Source: Flammeovirga agarivorans (GTDB taxonomy: Bacteria; Bacteroidota; Bacteroidia; Cytophagales; Flammeovirgaceae). From it: 64,000 nucleotides of DNA. The notes beneath the pieces are model-generated. The model made no database searches, was not told where the DNA came from, and was given only the letters and a program-made list of their open reading frames with translations. Shown here piece by piece: positions 28,872 to 38,094 of the stretch. The position numbers were made by a program, and so were the translations under genes. The stretch's first letter is position 1. Every line of letters starts with the position of its first letter. Location: the NCBI RefSeq assembly GCF_012641475.1, contig NZ_JABAIL010000006.1, forward strand, positions 62,001 to 126,000, read 5' to 3'.

Positions 28872-29564
28872 ATGGCAAAATTTTCAAGAATAGATGTAGT
28901 TTCTAAAATGAAAACTACGGTGATCGTTCCCGTTTTTTACAACGGTGATATTGAAACTACTCTAACGATTATCGATACAGCTTATAAAGCCGGAATCAGG
29001 GTTTTTGAATTTACCAATAGGGGAGAACAAGCGGATCAGATTTTCTCACAATTGATAAAAGTAGTGAGGAAAAATTATCCTGAATTAGCTTTGGGTATTG
29101 GATCAATTGTCGATGAAATTACAGCGGGAATATTTATTCAGAATGGTGCTGACTTTATCGTTTCTCCACTTTTTAACCCTGCTATTGCTAAGATTTGTAA
29201 TCGAAGAAAAATTGCTTGGTTTCCGGGGTGTACAACAGTATCAGAAATATCAAATGCCCATGAATGTGGAGCAGAAGTAGTGAAAATTTTTCCTGCCAAT
29301 AGTTTTGATGCTAAGAGCTTTATTAAGGGAGTTAAAGCACCTATGCCATGGACAGAAGTGATGCCAACAGGTGGTGTTTCCCCAACGGTAGAAAATATTA
29401 AAAGTTGGTTGGATGTAGGCGTAAGTTGTGTAGGAATTGGAGACAAACTTATTGTTAAAAATGACGATAGCACTTACGATCTGGAAGCTACCTATGTACG
29501 TCTAAAGTCACTTATGGAATTTGTCTCTGATTATAGAGGTATGACTTTGGGCATAACAGTGTAA
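28872..29564 (+). CDS. eda: KDPG/KHG aldolase family protein
   Basis: Class I aldolase of 230 residues that splits 2-keto-3-deoxy-6-phosphogluconate to pyruvate and glyceraldehyde 3-phosphate. The catalytic Glu46 (V-F-E-F-T-N-R-G) and Schiff-base Lys138 (V-V-K-I-F-P-A) are present, with M-P-T-G-G-V near 157 for phosphate or carboxylate binding. It is the final step of the pathway encoded here. An activity on unphosphorylated 2-keto-3-deoxy acids is possible, but the kinase nearby favours KDPG. Confidence 0.92.
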   Translation: MAKFSRIDVVSKMKTTVIVPVFYNGDIETTLTIIDTAYKAGIRVFEFTNRGEQADQIFSQLIKVVRKNYPELALGIGSIVDEITAGIFIQNGADFIVSPLFNPAIAKICNRRKIAWFPGCTTVSEISNAHECGAEVVKIFPANSFDAKSFIKGVKAPMPWTEVMPTGGVSPTVENIKSWLDVGVSCVGIGDKLIVKNDDSTYDLEATYVRLKSLMEFVSDYRGMTLGITV

Positions 29565-29616
29565 GTAGATCCTATCTATTTTTTGAAAAACTTCACGAAG
29601 AAATAAAGAACTCAAG

Positions 29617-31269
29617 ATGATGAATAAAGTACTAATGGTGCACCCCACAGACAATGTGATGGTCGCACTAAAAGATTTAGAAATCGCTGAAAATATTGAA
29701 TTTGAAGGTCAAAAGATCACAACGACAAGTCCGGTAAAAAGTAAATTCAAATTTGCATTGAAAGATTTTGAGGTGGGTGATGAAGTGATCATGTATGGTG
29801 TTTTGGTTGGAAAAGTAACTCAACCTATCAAGAAAGGAGAAGCGCTTACAGTGGATAACGTAAAGCATGCTGCAAGTGATGTGGTGGTAAGAGATAGAAG
29901 AACGTCATGGACTAAACCCGATGTATCTGCTTTTGAAAACAGAACATTTATGGGGTATCATAGAAATGATGGACAAATCGGTACACAAAATATGTGGTTA
30001 GTTGTTCCATTGGTTTTCTGTGAAAATAGAAATGTCTTAGCAGCTAAAGAAATCTTGGAAGATAAATTAGGCTATTCAAAAGGGCGTGATTATGACCTTG
30101 ACATTGATAGCCTATTACAAAAAATAGAAAATGGTTCTGAAGGTAATGCCATCTTAAACGATGATATCGTCATTCCTTTATCTGAACAAAAGAAGAACCG
30201 TGTCTTTAAAAATGTTGATGGTATCAAATTCCTTCTTCATGATGGAGGCTGCGGAGGTATTCGTCAAGATTCTGACACATTATGTCAACTATTGGCAGGG
30301 TACTTAAATAATCCAAATGTTGCGGGAGCTACTTTTCTAAGTTTAGGTTGTCAGAATGCACAGGTAGATATTCTTCAAGATGCAATCAAAAAGGTTAATC
30401 CTAAGTTTGATAAGCCTGTATTCTACGTGGAACAACAAAAGAGTGGAGCAGAATCTGATTTCATCTCCAATATTGTAAAATACACCATGGCAGGTCTTGT
30501 AGAGGCTAATAAAGTAGAACGTCAGCCAGCACCAATTTCAGCTTTAAGATTGGGCTTGGAATGTGGAGGATCTGATGGGTTCTCAGGCATCTCTGCGAAT
30601 CCTGTAATAGGATATGTATCGGACATGTTGGTTGCATTAGGAGCATCTCCAATATTAGCAGAATTTCCAGAACTAAATGGTGTGGAACAAAGCCTAACAG
30701 ACCGCTGTGTAGAAGAAAAAGATGCAAAGAGATTTGTGGACTTAATGGCAATCTACAAGCAAAGGGCTGAAGCCGTAGGTTCTGGGTTTGATGCCAACCC
30801 TTCTCCAGGTAATATCAAAGATGGATTAATTACTGATGCAATGAAATCTGCGGGAGCAGCCAAAAAAGGGGGTTCTTCTCCAATTGTAGAAGTATTGGAT
30901 TATACAGAACAGGTAACAAAACCGGGTCTTAATCTACTTTGCACTCCAGGTAATGATGTAGAATCAACTACCGCTTTAGCGGGTTCTGGAGCGACCTTAA
31001 TCACATTCAGTACAGGGTTGGGTACCCCAACAGGAAATCCTATTACTCCTGTTGTTAAGGTGTCTTCTAATTCCATTTTGGCAGAACGTATGAAAGATAT
31101 TATTGATTTCAATACAGGTTCTGTAATTACAGGTGAAGATACAATTGCTACCAGAGCGGCCACTATGCTAGAGTACTTATTAGCAGTAGCTAGTGGAAAA
31201 GAAGAGACGAACTCAATGAGAATGCGTCATGATGATTTTATTCCTTGGAAGAGAGGAATCTCACTATAA
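29617..31269 (+). CDS. uxaA: Altronate dehydratase
   Basis: 550 residues. The N-terminal SAF-type domain covers about 1-100 and the UxaA/GarD-type iron-dependent dehydratase domain the rest, with H-D-G-G-C-G-G near 208, L-G-C-Q-N near 246 and G-L-E-C-G-G-S-D-G near 312. It removes water from D-altronate to give 2-keto-3-deoxy-gluconate. It stands 39 bases before the tagaturonate reductase that would make altronate. Related dehydratases of other sugar acids share this architecture, so the altronate call leans on the neighbours. The length is normal. Confidence 0.92.
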   Translation: MMNKVLMVHPTDNVMVALKDLEIAENIEFEGQKITTTSPVKSKFKFALKDFEVGDEVIMYGVLVGKVTQPIKKGEALTVDNVKHAASDVVVRDRRTSWTKPDVSAFENRTFMGYHRNDGQIGTQNMWLVVPLVFCENRNVLAAKEILEDKLGYSKGRDYDLDIDSLLQKIENGSEGNAILNDDIVIPLSEQKKNRVFKNVDGIKFLLHDGGCGGIRQDSDTLCQLLAGYLNNPNVAGATFLSLGCQNAQVDILQDAIKKVNPKFDKPVFYVEQQKSGAESDFISNIVKYTMAGLVEANKVERQPAPISALRLGLECGGSDGFSGISANPVIGYVSDMLVALGASPILAEFPELNGVEQSLTDRCVEEKDAKRFVDLMAIYKQRAEAVGSGFDANPSPGNIKDGLITDAMKSAGAAKKGGSSPIVEVLDYTEQVTKPGLNLLCTPGNDVESTTALAGSGATLITFSTGLGTPTGNPITPVVKVSSNSILAERMKDIIDFNTGSVITGEDTIATRAATMLEYLLAVASGKEETNSMRMRHDDFIPWKRGISL

Positions 31270-31308
31270 TATAATCTACTAAACCTCGAATATAAATTTC
31301 TATTACTT

Positions 31309-32751
31309 ATGGAACTTAATAGAACAACTACCAACGTAAACGAACGCCCAATTAAAGTTCTCCAATTTGGAGAAGGAAATTTCTTGAGAGCATTTATCAA
31401 TTGGATGATCCATGAGATGAATGAAAAAGCTGACTTTAATGCTGGAGTAGCTGTTGTACAGCCTATCGCTCAAGGGTTAGGGGAAATGTTGAAGGCTCAA
31501 GATGGGTTATATCATTTATTATTAAATGGTATTGAAAAAGGTAAATTGATCAACAAAAGAATGTTGGTGGATTGTATCCAAGAAGTAAATAACCCTTATG
31601 AGGATTATCAGGCGTTTATTCATTTGTCTGAAATTGAAACGTTAGAGTTTGTATTTTCTAATACAACAGAAGCAGGTATATCTTATAAAGAAGGAGACTT
31701 GTTAAATCAAGTGCAAGATAGTTTTCCTGGTAAACTAACGGCGTTTCTTCATCATCGTTTTGTACATTTCAATGGAGATAAAGACAAAGGTTTAGTAATC
31801 CTACCTTGCGAATTGATCGATAAGAATGGCGAAAAGTTAAAGGAAATTATTCTTCAATATGCAAAGGATTGGAACCTAGCGGATACATTTACAGATTGGT
31901 TAAATGAAGCCTGTACTTTCTATAATACTCTGGTAGATAGAATTGTACCGGGTTATCCTAAAGATAGAATTGCGGAGATCCAGAAAAGTATTGGATTTGA
32001 GGATAAACTAGTAGTTGAAGGTGAGCAATTTCACTTATTTGTTTTAGAAGGTGATCAGAAAATTAAAGAGCAATTGCCTTTTGAAAAAGCGGGATTGAAT
32101 ATAGTAGTGACAGATAACCAAGCACCTTACAGAGAAAGAAAAGTAAGAATTCTTAATGGAGCTCATACACTTATGGTTCCTGTAGGATTATTAGCTGGTA
32201 TCGAAACGGTAAGAGAAAATCTTGAAAACGAACAAGTATGTCAGTTTATCGACAAAGCAATTTCTGAAGAGATTATTCCATCATTACCACCTGCGGAAGG
32301 AATTCTAGAATTTAAGGATGATGTATTGGATCGTTTTAGAAATCCATTTATCAAACACTACTTAAAAAGTATCTCTTTAAACTCATTCCCTAAGTTTAAA
32401 ACAAGGGTATTGCCTTCTTTATTAGGATATTATGATCAAAAAGGGAGAGTGCCTAAGCATTTAGTAATGGCCTTAGCTGCTTTGATCAAATTATACGATC
32501 CAAATAATACCGTTGCTTTTGAACCACAAGATAATGCGGATGTAAAAGAGTTATTAAGCAAGGCTTGGGAAGAGTATGCTTCAAACTACAGCAACTTGGA
32601 CAAGGTAGTGAAAAAGGTATTGTCTTACTCTAAACTATGGGAGCAAGATTTGAATGCGATTGCTCAATTGCATGAAGGTGTTACTCACTACTTGAGAGTG
32701 ATCGACAATGAAGGTATTCAAGCAATATTAACGGAAGAATTATATGCTTAG
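31309..32751 (+). CDS. uxaB: Tagaturonate reductase
   Basis: 480-residue polyol-type long-chain dehydrogenase. L-Q-F-G-E-G-N-F-L-R-A near residue 19 is the cofactor-binding start, and K-V-R-I-L-N-G-A-H-T near 278 is the family active-site segment. It reduces D-tagaturonate to D-altronate with NADH. No uronate isomerase (uxaC) lies in the window, so the tagaturonate probably comes from L-galactonate and not from galacturonate. It is the last gene before an intrinsic terminator. Confidence 0.92.
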   Translation: MELNRTTTNVNERPIKVLQFGEGNFLRAFINWMIHEMNEKADFNAGVAVVQPIAQGLGEMLKAQDGLYHLLLNGIEKGKLINKRMLVDCIQEVNNPYEDYQAFIHLSEIETLEFVFSNTTEAGISYKEGDLLNQVQDSFPGKLTAFLHHRFVHFNGDKDKGLVILPCELIDKNGEKLKEIILQYAKDWNLADTFTDWLNEACTFYNTLVDRIVPGYPKDRIAEIQKSIGFEDKLVVEGEQFHLFVLEGDQKIKEQLPFEKAGLNIVVTDNQAPYRERKVRILNGAHTLMVPVGLLAGIETVRENLENEQVCQFIDKAISEEIIPSLPPAEGILEFKDDVLDRFRNPFIKHYLKSISLNSFPKFKTRVLPSLLGYYDQKGRVPKHLVMALAALIKLYDPNNTVAFEPQDNADVKELLSKAWEEYASNYSNLDKVVKKVLSYSKLWEQDLNAIAQLHEGVTHYLRVIDNEGIQAILTEELYA

Positions 32752-32776
32752 TTAGTTGATGATGTGTGATGAAAAT

Positions 32777-32806
32777 TAAGGGAGTCGGAAGGTTCCCTTA
32801 TTTTTT
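32777..32806 (+). terminator. Terminator between tagaturonate reductase and KDG kinase
   Basis: TAAGGGA pairs with TCCCTTA across 10 bases and is followed by six T residues. The kinase gene 100 bases further is probably transcribed by readthrough or from its own promoter. Confidence 0.8.
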
Positions 32807-32905
32807 CTGTATAAGAAATAGTTAGAGTTGCTTGGTTACTTAAGAGGAGTACTTTCAAGTAGCTTTCTTCTTGATTAATCCTGACATTATAGTCTTTATT
32901 TTGAA

Positions 32906-33913
32906 ATGAAAGAACATAAAATAATAACATTAGGTGAGGTATTGATGAGACTTTCACCTATTCGAAATAAAAGGTTTGGCCAATCCAATGAGTACGAATC
33001 TTTTTTTGGTGGTGCTGAACTTAATGTCGCTGCATCATTGGGTAATTTTGGCTTAAATGTAAGTATGGCCACCGTTTTACCCTCACATGAGATAGGTAAG
33101 GAAGCACTGAATTATTTAAAACGTTATGATGTAAATACGACCCATGTCATCAGGAATAATGATAGGTTAGGTATTTATTTCACTGAAGCGGCTTCAATGC
33201 AAAGAGGAGGTAAAGTGATTTATGATCGAGCTTTTAGTGGCTTCTCTCAGCTTGCAATAGATAGCTTTGATTGGAATGATATCTTCCAAGATGCTACTTG
33301 GTTTCATTGGAGTGGTATTACTCCTGCCGTTTCCAAAAATGCAGCGCTTTTAACGAAAGTGGCCATTGAAAAAGCCTATGAAAAAGGGCTACGCATATCC
33401 ATGGATTACAATTACCGTTCAAAGCTTTGGCAATGGGGTAAGAGCCATGAAGAAGTAATGCCGGAACTAATGGAGAAATGTCATGTGATGTCAGGAATAC
33501 ATCCAGATGTTGACCTATTAAAAGAAGAAGTAAGTGATTTGGATTTTGCATTATCTGGACAAGATATGATGAACAAATATCCTCATTGTAAAGTGGTCGT
33601 TTTCTCTTCTCGAGGAGTAATTTCAGCCAACCATCACACATGGCAGGGGGTACTCTACGATGGTAAAAAAGTATACCGTAGTAAACAGTATCAGCTGACA
33701 CATATCGTAGATCGAATTGGAGGCGGAGATGCGTTTATGGCAGGCGTGATTTATGGTCTGCATGAATACGAGGGGAACTTACAAAGTTGTATTGATTTTG
33801 CAACTGCAGCTTCTGCTTTAAAACATGGAATTGATGGTGACTTTAATGCCATCACAAAAGAAGAAGTGGTACAAATGATCACTTCGGATAATGGATCAAA
33901 GGTGGAAAGGTAA
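32906..33913 (+). CDS. kdgK: PfkB-family 2-keto-3-deoxygluconate kinase
   Basis: 335 residues. The PfkB signatures are present: F-F-G-G-A-E-L-N-V-A near 34 and D-R-I-G-G-G-D-A-F with the catalytic base Asp275. M-D-Y-N-Y-R near 168 matches KDG kinases. It adds phosphate to the 6-hydroxyl of 2-keto-3-deoxygluconate, giving the substrate of the aldolase. This step cannot act on a 6-deoxy acid, which argues that the whole operon handles L-galactose and not L-fucose. A terminator follows. Confidence 0.9.
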   Translation: MKEHKIITLGEVLMRLSPIRNKRFGQSNEYESFFGGAELNVAASLGNFGLNVSMATVLPSHEIGKEALNYLKRYDVNTTHVIRNNDRLGIYFTEAASMQRGGKVIYDRAFSGFSQLAIDSFDWNDIFQDATWFHWSGITPAVSKNAALLTKVAIEKAYEKGLRISMDYNYRSKLWQWGKSHEEVMPELMEKCHVMSGIHPDVDLLKEEVSDLDFALSGQDMMNKYPHCKVVVFSSRGVISANHHTWQGVLYDGKKVYRSKQYQLTHIVDRIGGGDAFMAGVIYGLHEYEGNLQSCIDFATAASALKHGIDGDFNAITKEEVVQMITSDNGSKVER

Positions 33914-33930
33914 CCATGAAGGTCTCATAA

Positions 33931-33992
33931 AAAAGGGTCATTTATAGGATGGTTAAGACTACCATTACTGTAAATGATCCTTTTTCTTTTTT
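33931..33992 (+). terminator. Terminator after KDG kinase
   Basis: AAAAGGGTCATTTATAG at 33931 pairs with CTGTAAATGATCCTTTTT at 33968 (one G-T/mismatch), followed by T-rich sequence. The loop is about 20 bases. Confidence 0.85.
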
Positions 33993-34134
33993 GGCTCCTT
34001 TTTGATGTTAGCAGCTACATATTTATTGAATATAAGGGGGTGTTTTTTATAGGGCTACTTTTAAATAATTTATTCTACAAGCATTGAAAAGGCCTTTCTT
34101 ACCTTCACTTCATGATTATTTTATTCTAAAAAGT

Positions 34135-35742
34135 ATGAGATTATTAAAGACATTATCCTTTTCAATTATCTGTGGTTTATTTTCTTGTCAGCAGACAATA
34201 ACTAGCCAACAGACAATTAACCAAGAAGAGGAAACATATACGGAAGACTGGGAATCTTTAGCTAAAGCGAACAAATCACCTGAGTGGTACAAAGACGCAA
34301 AATTTGGTATTTATACTCACTGGGGACCTGTTTCAGGAGCCTTCGTGAATATGGATAAAAACGAATACCTTGGTGGCTGGCATGGCATGCTCATGTATGG
34401 TAAAGATGGATTGCCTAATTGGAAAACGGGAGAGTATCCTAAGAAGAAAGATGGAACTCCTGATCACAGTCCAACTTCGAATTATTTACATCATGTAGAG
34501 CAGTTTGGAGACCCAAAAGACTTTGGTTATAAATACCTCATCGAAAACTTTAAACCCACTGGATTTGATGCAGAGAAATGGGCTGAACTTTTTGAGAAAT
34601 CAGGAGCAAAATTTGCCGGACCTGTCGCAATCCACCACGATAACTTTGCGATGTGGGATAGTAAAATGACAAGATGGAATTCGGTGAACTATGGAGGTGT
34701 AGATATTTCTAAAGAGTTGAAGAATTCTGTAGAGAAAAGAGGGATGAAGTTTATCGCTTCTTTCCACCATGCTTTTACTTGGAAGTATTTTATTCCTGCT
34801 CATGAATATGGAGGAATTTCACCAGAGGACTATGATTTATATACTACTCCTCATGGTTATGATAGCAATATGCCCACTAAAGAATATCATGATGAATGGT
34901 GGGCTAAGCTAAAAGAATATATTGACGATTATCAGCCAGATATCATTTGGTTCGATTGGTGGTTGGAAAATATGGACGAAAAGTACAGACAAAAATTCTT
35001 GTCTTACTATTACAACAAAGGAAAAGAATGGAACAAGGAAGTGGTAGTGATGTTTAAGGAAACTACTTTCCCAGAACCAACAGCCATCAGAGATTATGAA
35101 AGAGGCCGTCCTAACCAACCAAAAGAGGATGCGTGGGTGACAGATACTTCTCCAGGTACTTGGTTTTATAGATCGAATGCAAAATTTGTAGATACTAATG
35201 AATTGGTTGATATACTTATTGACATTGTTTCTAAAAATGGAAATATGTTGTTAAATGTTCCTCCAAATCCAGACGGTACAATCCCTCCTGAAATGGAAAA
35301 CCTATTAACAGATATGGGACAATGGTTAGAAGTAAATGGTGAGGCAATCTATGGTACTCGTCCTTGGACGATTTTTGGTGAGGGTCCAACAAGAATTCCT
35401 GCCGGAGGTCACAAGATTGAAAGAAAGAAAATTGTATATAAAGCCAATGATATTCGTTTCACAAAGAAAAACAACAATGAGTTTTATGCTTTTGTGATGG
35501 ATACACCTTCAGGTGATATAGTGATCGAGACGCTAAGTACTAGGTTCGGTATCTTAAACAATGCAATTGAAAAAATTCAATTAGTAGGTAGTGATGAACC
35601 TTTAAAATGGGAGCGAACAGATTTAGGAGTGGTAATTAAGAGACCATCTTCTTTCCCAACAAAATATGCACACGCATTTAAAATTCAATGTGAAGGTTAT
35701 AAAGAAACAGACATTGGAGGAGATTTAGAGCAAGCATTGTAA
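34135..35742 (+). CDS. GH29 alpha-L-fucosidase-family lipoprotein
   Basis: Second GH29 enzyme, 535 residues from ATG 34135. That start gives a lipoprotein signal (L-F-S-C-Q-Q); the TTG at 34084 would put 17 odd residues in front and is unlikely. F-G-I-Y-T-H-W-G-P near residue 45, A-I-H-H-D-N-F-A-M-W-D near 147 and D-I-I-W-F-D-W-W with probable nucleophile Asp274 are the family marks. A beta-sandwich follows. It is a different subgroup from the enzyme at 1948 (only the motifs agree well). It stands directly after the L-galactose operon, behind that operon's terminator, which suggests a role in releasing terminal L-galactose or L-fucose. The substrate is inferred. Confidence 0.9.
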   Translation: MRLLKTLSFSIICGLFSCQQTITSQQTINQEEETYTEDWESLAKANKSPEWYKDAKFGIYTHWGPVSGAFVNMDKNEYLGGWHGMLMYGKDGLPNWKTGEYPKKKDGTPDHSPTSNYLHHVEQFGDPKDFGYKYLIENFKPTGFDAEKWAELFEKSGAKFAGPVAIHHDNFAMWDSKMTRWNSVNYGGVDISKELKNSVEKRGMKFIASFHHAFTWKYFIPAHEYGGISPEDYDLYTTPHGYDSNMPTKEYHDEWWAKLKEYIDDYQPDIIWFDWWLENMDEKYRQKFLSYYYNKGKEWNKEVVVMFKETTFPEPTAIRDYERGRPNQPKEDAWVTDTSPGTWFYRSNAKFVDTNELVDILIDIVSKNGNMLLNVPPNPDGTIPPEMENLLTDMGQWLEVNGEAIYGTRPWTIFGEGPTRIPAGGHKIERKKIVYKANDIRFTKKNNNEFYAFVMDTPSGDIVIETLSTRFGILNNAIEKIQLVGSDEPLKWERTDLGVVIKRPSSFPTKYAHAFKIQCEGYKETDIGGDLEQAL

Positions 35743-35809
35743 TGGATAATTTGTAATTAATTTATATAAGTAGAGCAAATTAAACTGACACAAACATTCT
35801 GATAAACTT

Positions 35810-35853
35810 AGAGGCAACAATAGTCTGTATTGGACTAATGTTGCCTCTTTTTT
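35810..35853. terminator. Bidirectional terminator between convergent genes
   Basis: AGAGGCAACA and TGTTGCCTCT form the stem, extended inward by TAGTC/GACTA. T runs lie on both sides. It separates the GH29 gene from the minus-strand fusion gene. Confidence 0.9.
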
Positions 35854-35866
35854 ATCTATCTTTTTT

Positions 35867-37189
35867 CTAATACAAAAGAGTATTCTTTACCTCTTCTTTA
35901 TTAGCTAAATAAAGTTGATGACACTCATCTATTATCAATAAATAAGCATATAATGACTGTTTAATATTATCTGCAATGTCCTCTAATTCTTCATCATTAA
36001 AGGCCTTTAGAGATTCAAGCCCTTTTTCAACATGATCAACATCCTCTTTGACATGAACTTTCAAAAAACTAAGTGAGTTATCATCGTATACATTATGTAG
36101 TAAATCGTATAACTCACTACCAACTGTAATAGCCAAGTATTCTAAAGCTATCTGATACCCCATCATAATATGATCACCATATAATAGTATTTTACCAAAC
36201 TGGGCTTCATACATTGATTTGGTAGCGTGGACTGTTTTCAACGATTTATGATCAACTTTTAAGTTCATCAAATCATTTTGCGCTAAAATCTCATGACCGC
36301 TTTCTTCTTTTATGTGATGCATGATTTCGTCAAAAAAGTTTCTTCTTTTTTCGGGTGTTCTAGTAGCAGCGTATGCTAAAAGTTTCGTTGATAACTTTGC
36401 GTATTCATAAACTTGATGAAGGTAAAGAGCGTAGAAGTTGGGGTCAGTCCAAGGATAAGCTTTGTATTTCTGAGAGAAATAGCTTGTATGCAACTTCAAT
36501 GTTTCTTCAATTTTACTCATAATAGATTGAAATTTAGTTTGTATTGGAATAATTAAATTACTTATTAATAGGGTGTTGGATAGGTTTATGGTTTTAGCTC
36601 CTAAATTATCCAAACTTAAACCTATAACAGCATATGTACTTTTTGTGAAAGATAGATTCTGGAGGAAAATTTTAACATTAAATTCTCTGATATACCTTTT
36701 AACAAGTATGGAGTTGACGAGAACATAACATCGATCTAGTTTTAATTGGTAACTTAATATAAAGGCATTATGAACTAGTATCATTAATAACTTGCTCGGT
36801 ACTGTTGATTCGATCTTAAAGAAAGAATTAAATTCACAAAATGGTTTTTTATTTGAGTGAAGAAAATTTCTTAGTTCTTCATTATTAACACATTTATCCA
36901 TAAAAAAAGTATCCTCTTTAGGAATACCATTACTACTGATATAAGACCTTAAACATTCGATTATTGGATAAACTTGAGAATTTTTTAAATCAGTATTGTA
37001 GAGGTTAATTTTTATCCCGCCAACTAATCTATTATGATGAAATAGACCTAATAGTAGGGCATTATAATCACATTCAAGGTAGTTGTATCCTTGATGAAAT
37101 GATTTAGAATAAACATTAGCTTTTAAAGTATAGAACGATTTAAAAGATTGAAAGTCTTTGAGTAGCTTGATACAATAGTTGGAGTACAT
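35867..37189 (-). CDS. Fusion of GNAT/FeeM-like acyltransferase domain and haem-oxygenase-like diiron domain
   Basis: 440 residues, no signal peptide. The first ~190 residues resemble the GNAT fold of FeeM/LuxI-type acyl transferases: A-L-L-L-G-L-F-H-H-N-R-L-V-G-G-I near 44 and a late segment with R-Y-I-R-E-F near 165. The last ~220 residues look like the haem-oxygenase-like diiron oxidase family. Possible metal ligands are Glu262, Glu296, His299 (E-S-G-H), Glu350 (A-L-E-Y-L-A), Glu382 and His386 (E-D-V-D-H). Their spacing is close to that I recall for UndA, which acts on fatty acids. A two-step enzyme acting on an acyl product is a tempting inference. The N-terminal call is weaker than the C-terminal one. 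It is divergent from the ECF sigma gene. Confidence 0.7.
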   Translation of the reverse strand: MYSNYCIKLLKDFQSFKSFYTLKANVYSKSFHQGYNYLECDYNALLLGLFHHNRLVGGIKINLYNTDLKNSQVYPIIECLRSYISSNGIPKEDTFFMDKCVNNEELRNFLHSNKKPFCEFNSFFKIESTVPSKLLMILVHNAFILSYQLKLDRCYVLVNSILVKRYIREFNVKIFLQNLSFTKSTYAVIGLSLDNLGAKTINLSNTLLISNLIIPIQTKFQSIMSKIEETLKLHTSYFSQKYKAYPWTDPNFYALYLHQVYEYAKLSTKLLAYAATRTPEKRRNFFDEIMHHIKEESGHEILAQNDLMNLKVDHKSLKTVHATKSMYEAQFGKILLYGDHIMMGYQIALEYLAITVGSELYDLLHNVYDDNSLSFLKVHVKEDVDHVEKGLESLKAFNDEELEDIADNIKQSLYAYLLIIDECHQLYLANKEEVKNTLLY

Positions 37190-37503
37190 AAGTACTAATA
37201 GTAGTTTGCATTGAGTAAGTAATTAACACTCTAAATGTATGCAATAATTCTGTGATTGTATACAAATGCCAATGTTAATTTTATAATAATTTAAATTAAC
37301 GAAAGTATGTGTAGTCAATAAGTGTGTTTCAGCTGTTTGATTTAAGGTATAAAATAATTTTCATCTTCCCCATTTGACCGAATGAAATACCCATCCTTTT
37401 TTTATCTTTCAATAAATTTTCAAAAAATAAATATCCTACTGTCATAATTGAGCTCTACTCTTGACTAATACAAGTGAAAGCAAAAACAAGTCAAGGAACG
37501 ACA

Positions 37504-38094
37504 ATGAATTCATTGTCATTTAAAAGTAAGCTCATGACTAATATTACTACTATGAATGTTGAAGCCAATCACAAGAACTTGCAGGATGTTGGTTCTGATC
37601 TTGAGAAGGTTTTTATGCGGGGATTGGAAGAAAACAAAGAAAAACTTCTTCGGGTATGCTCTGCATATGTCAATGATCATGAAGAAAAGAAAGACTTGTT
37701 CCAGGAGGTTTTAATTAATATCTGGAAGTCGATGAAGTCTTTTAAAGGCAACAGTGCAATTAGCACATGGATGTATCGGGTAACACTAAATGTGTGTATC
37801 AATACACAAACAAAGCTGTCCAAGAAAAAAAAGCAATTTATCAATATGGACAGTGTTCATTTATCTCAATATGAGAAGACATCGGATAAAGAAGAAGATC
37901 CCATGTTAGCATATCTGAGGAGCTGTATTAAAGTAATGAACGAAGCTGATAAAGCCGTCATTACTCTCTTCTTAGAGGAACTCCCATACAAGCAGATTGC
38001 AGAAATTACTGGTATTTCTGAGAACCATGTTGCTGTTAAGATCAAACGAATTAAAAAGAAATTATTACACTGTATTCAAGAAAAGTCATGCTAG
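37504..38094 (+). CDS. ECF-type RNA polymerase sigma factor
   Basis: About 196 residues from ATG 37504. GTG 37474 and ATGs at 37534 and 37552 are other in-frame starts, so the N-terminus is uncertain. Region 2 shows D-L-F-Q-E-V-L-I-N-I-W-K-S and F-K-G-N-S-A-I-S-T-W-M-Y-R-V; region 4 shows E-L-P-Y-K-Q-I-A-E-I-T-G-I-S-E-N-H-V-A-V-K. It would direct RNA polymerase to a small set of promoters. The last seven bases overlap the start of a membrane protein, which suggests translational coupling. The signal and targets are unknown. Confidence 0.9.
   Translation: MNSLSFKSKLMTNITTMNVEANHKNLQDVGSDLEKVFMRGLEENKEKLLRVCSAYVNDHEEKKDLFQEVLINIWKSMKSFKGNSAISTWMYRVTLNVCINTQTKLSKKKKQFINMDSVHLSQYEKTSDKEEDPMLAYLRSCIKVMNEADKAVITLFLEELPYKQIAEITGISENHVAVKIKRIKKKLLHCIQEKSC

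Noticed and set aside
29138-29473. 111-residue minus-strand open frame
   Set aside because: Antisense of the aldolase gene, which carries all catalytic residues.
29617-32751. Galacturonate degradation (uxaA/uxaB)
   Set aside because: No uronate isomerase or galacturonate transporter is in the operon, while a sugar dehydrogenase, lactonase and FucP-type importer are. It remains possible that the enzymes serve both.
33318-33701. 127-residue minus-strand open frame
   Set aside because: It lies fully inside the KDG kinase gene, whose motifs are intact, and its own sequence has no recognisable fold.
34084-34134. TTG start adding 17 residues to the second GH29
   Set aside because: The added residues spoil the lipoprotein signal that begins at ATG 34135.
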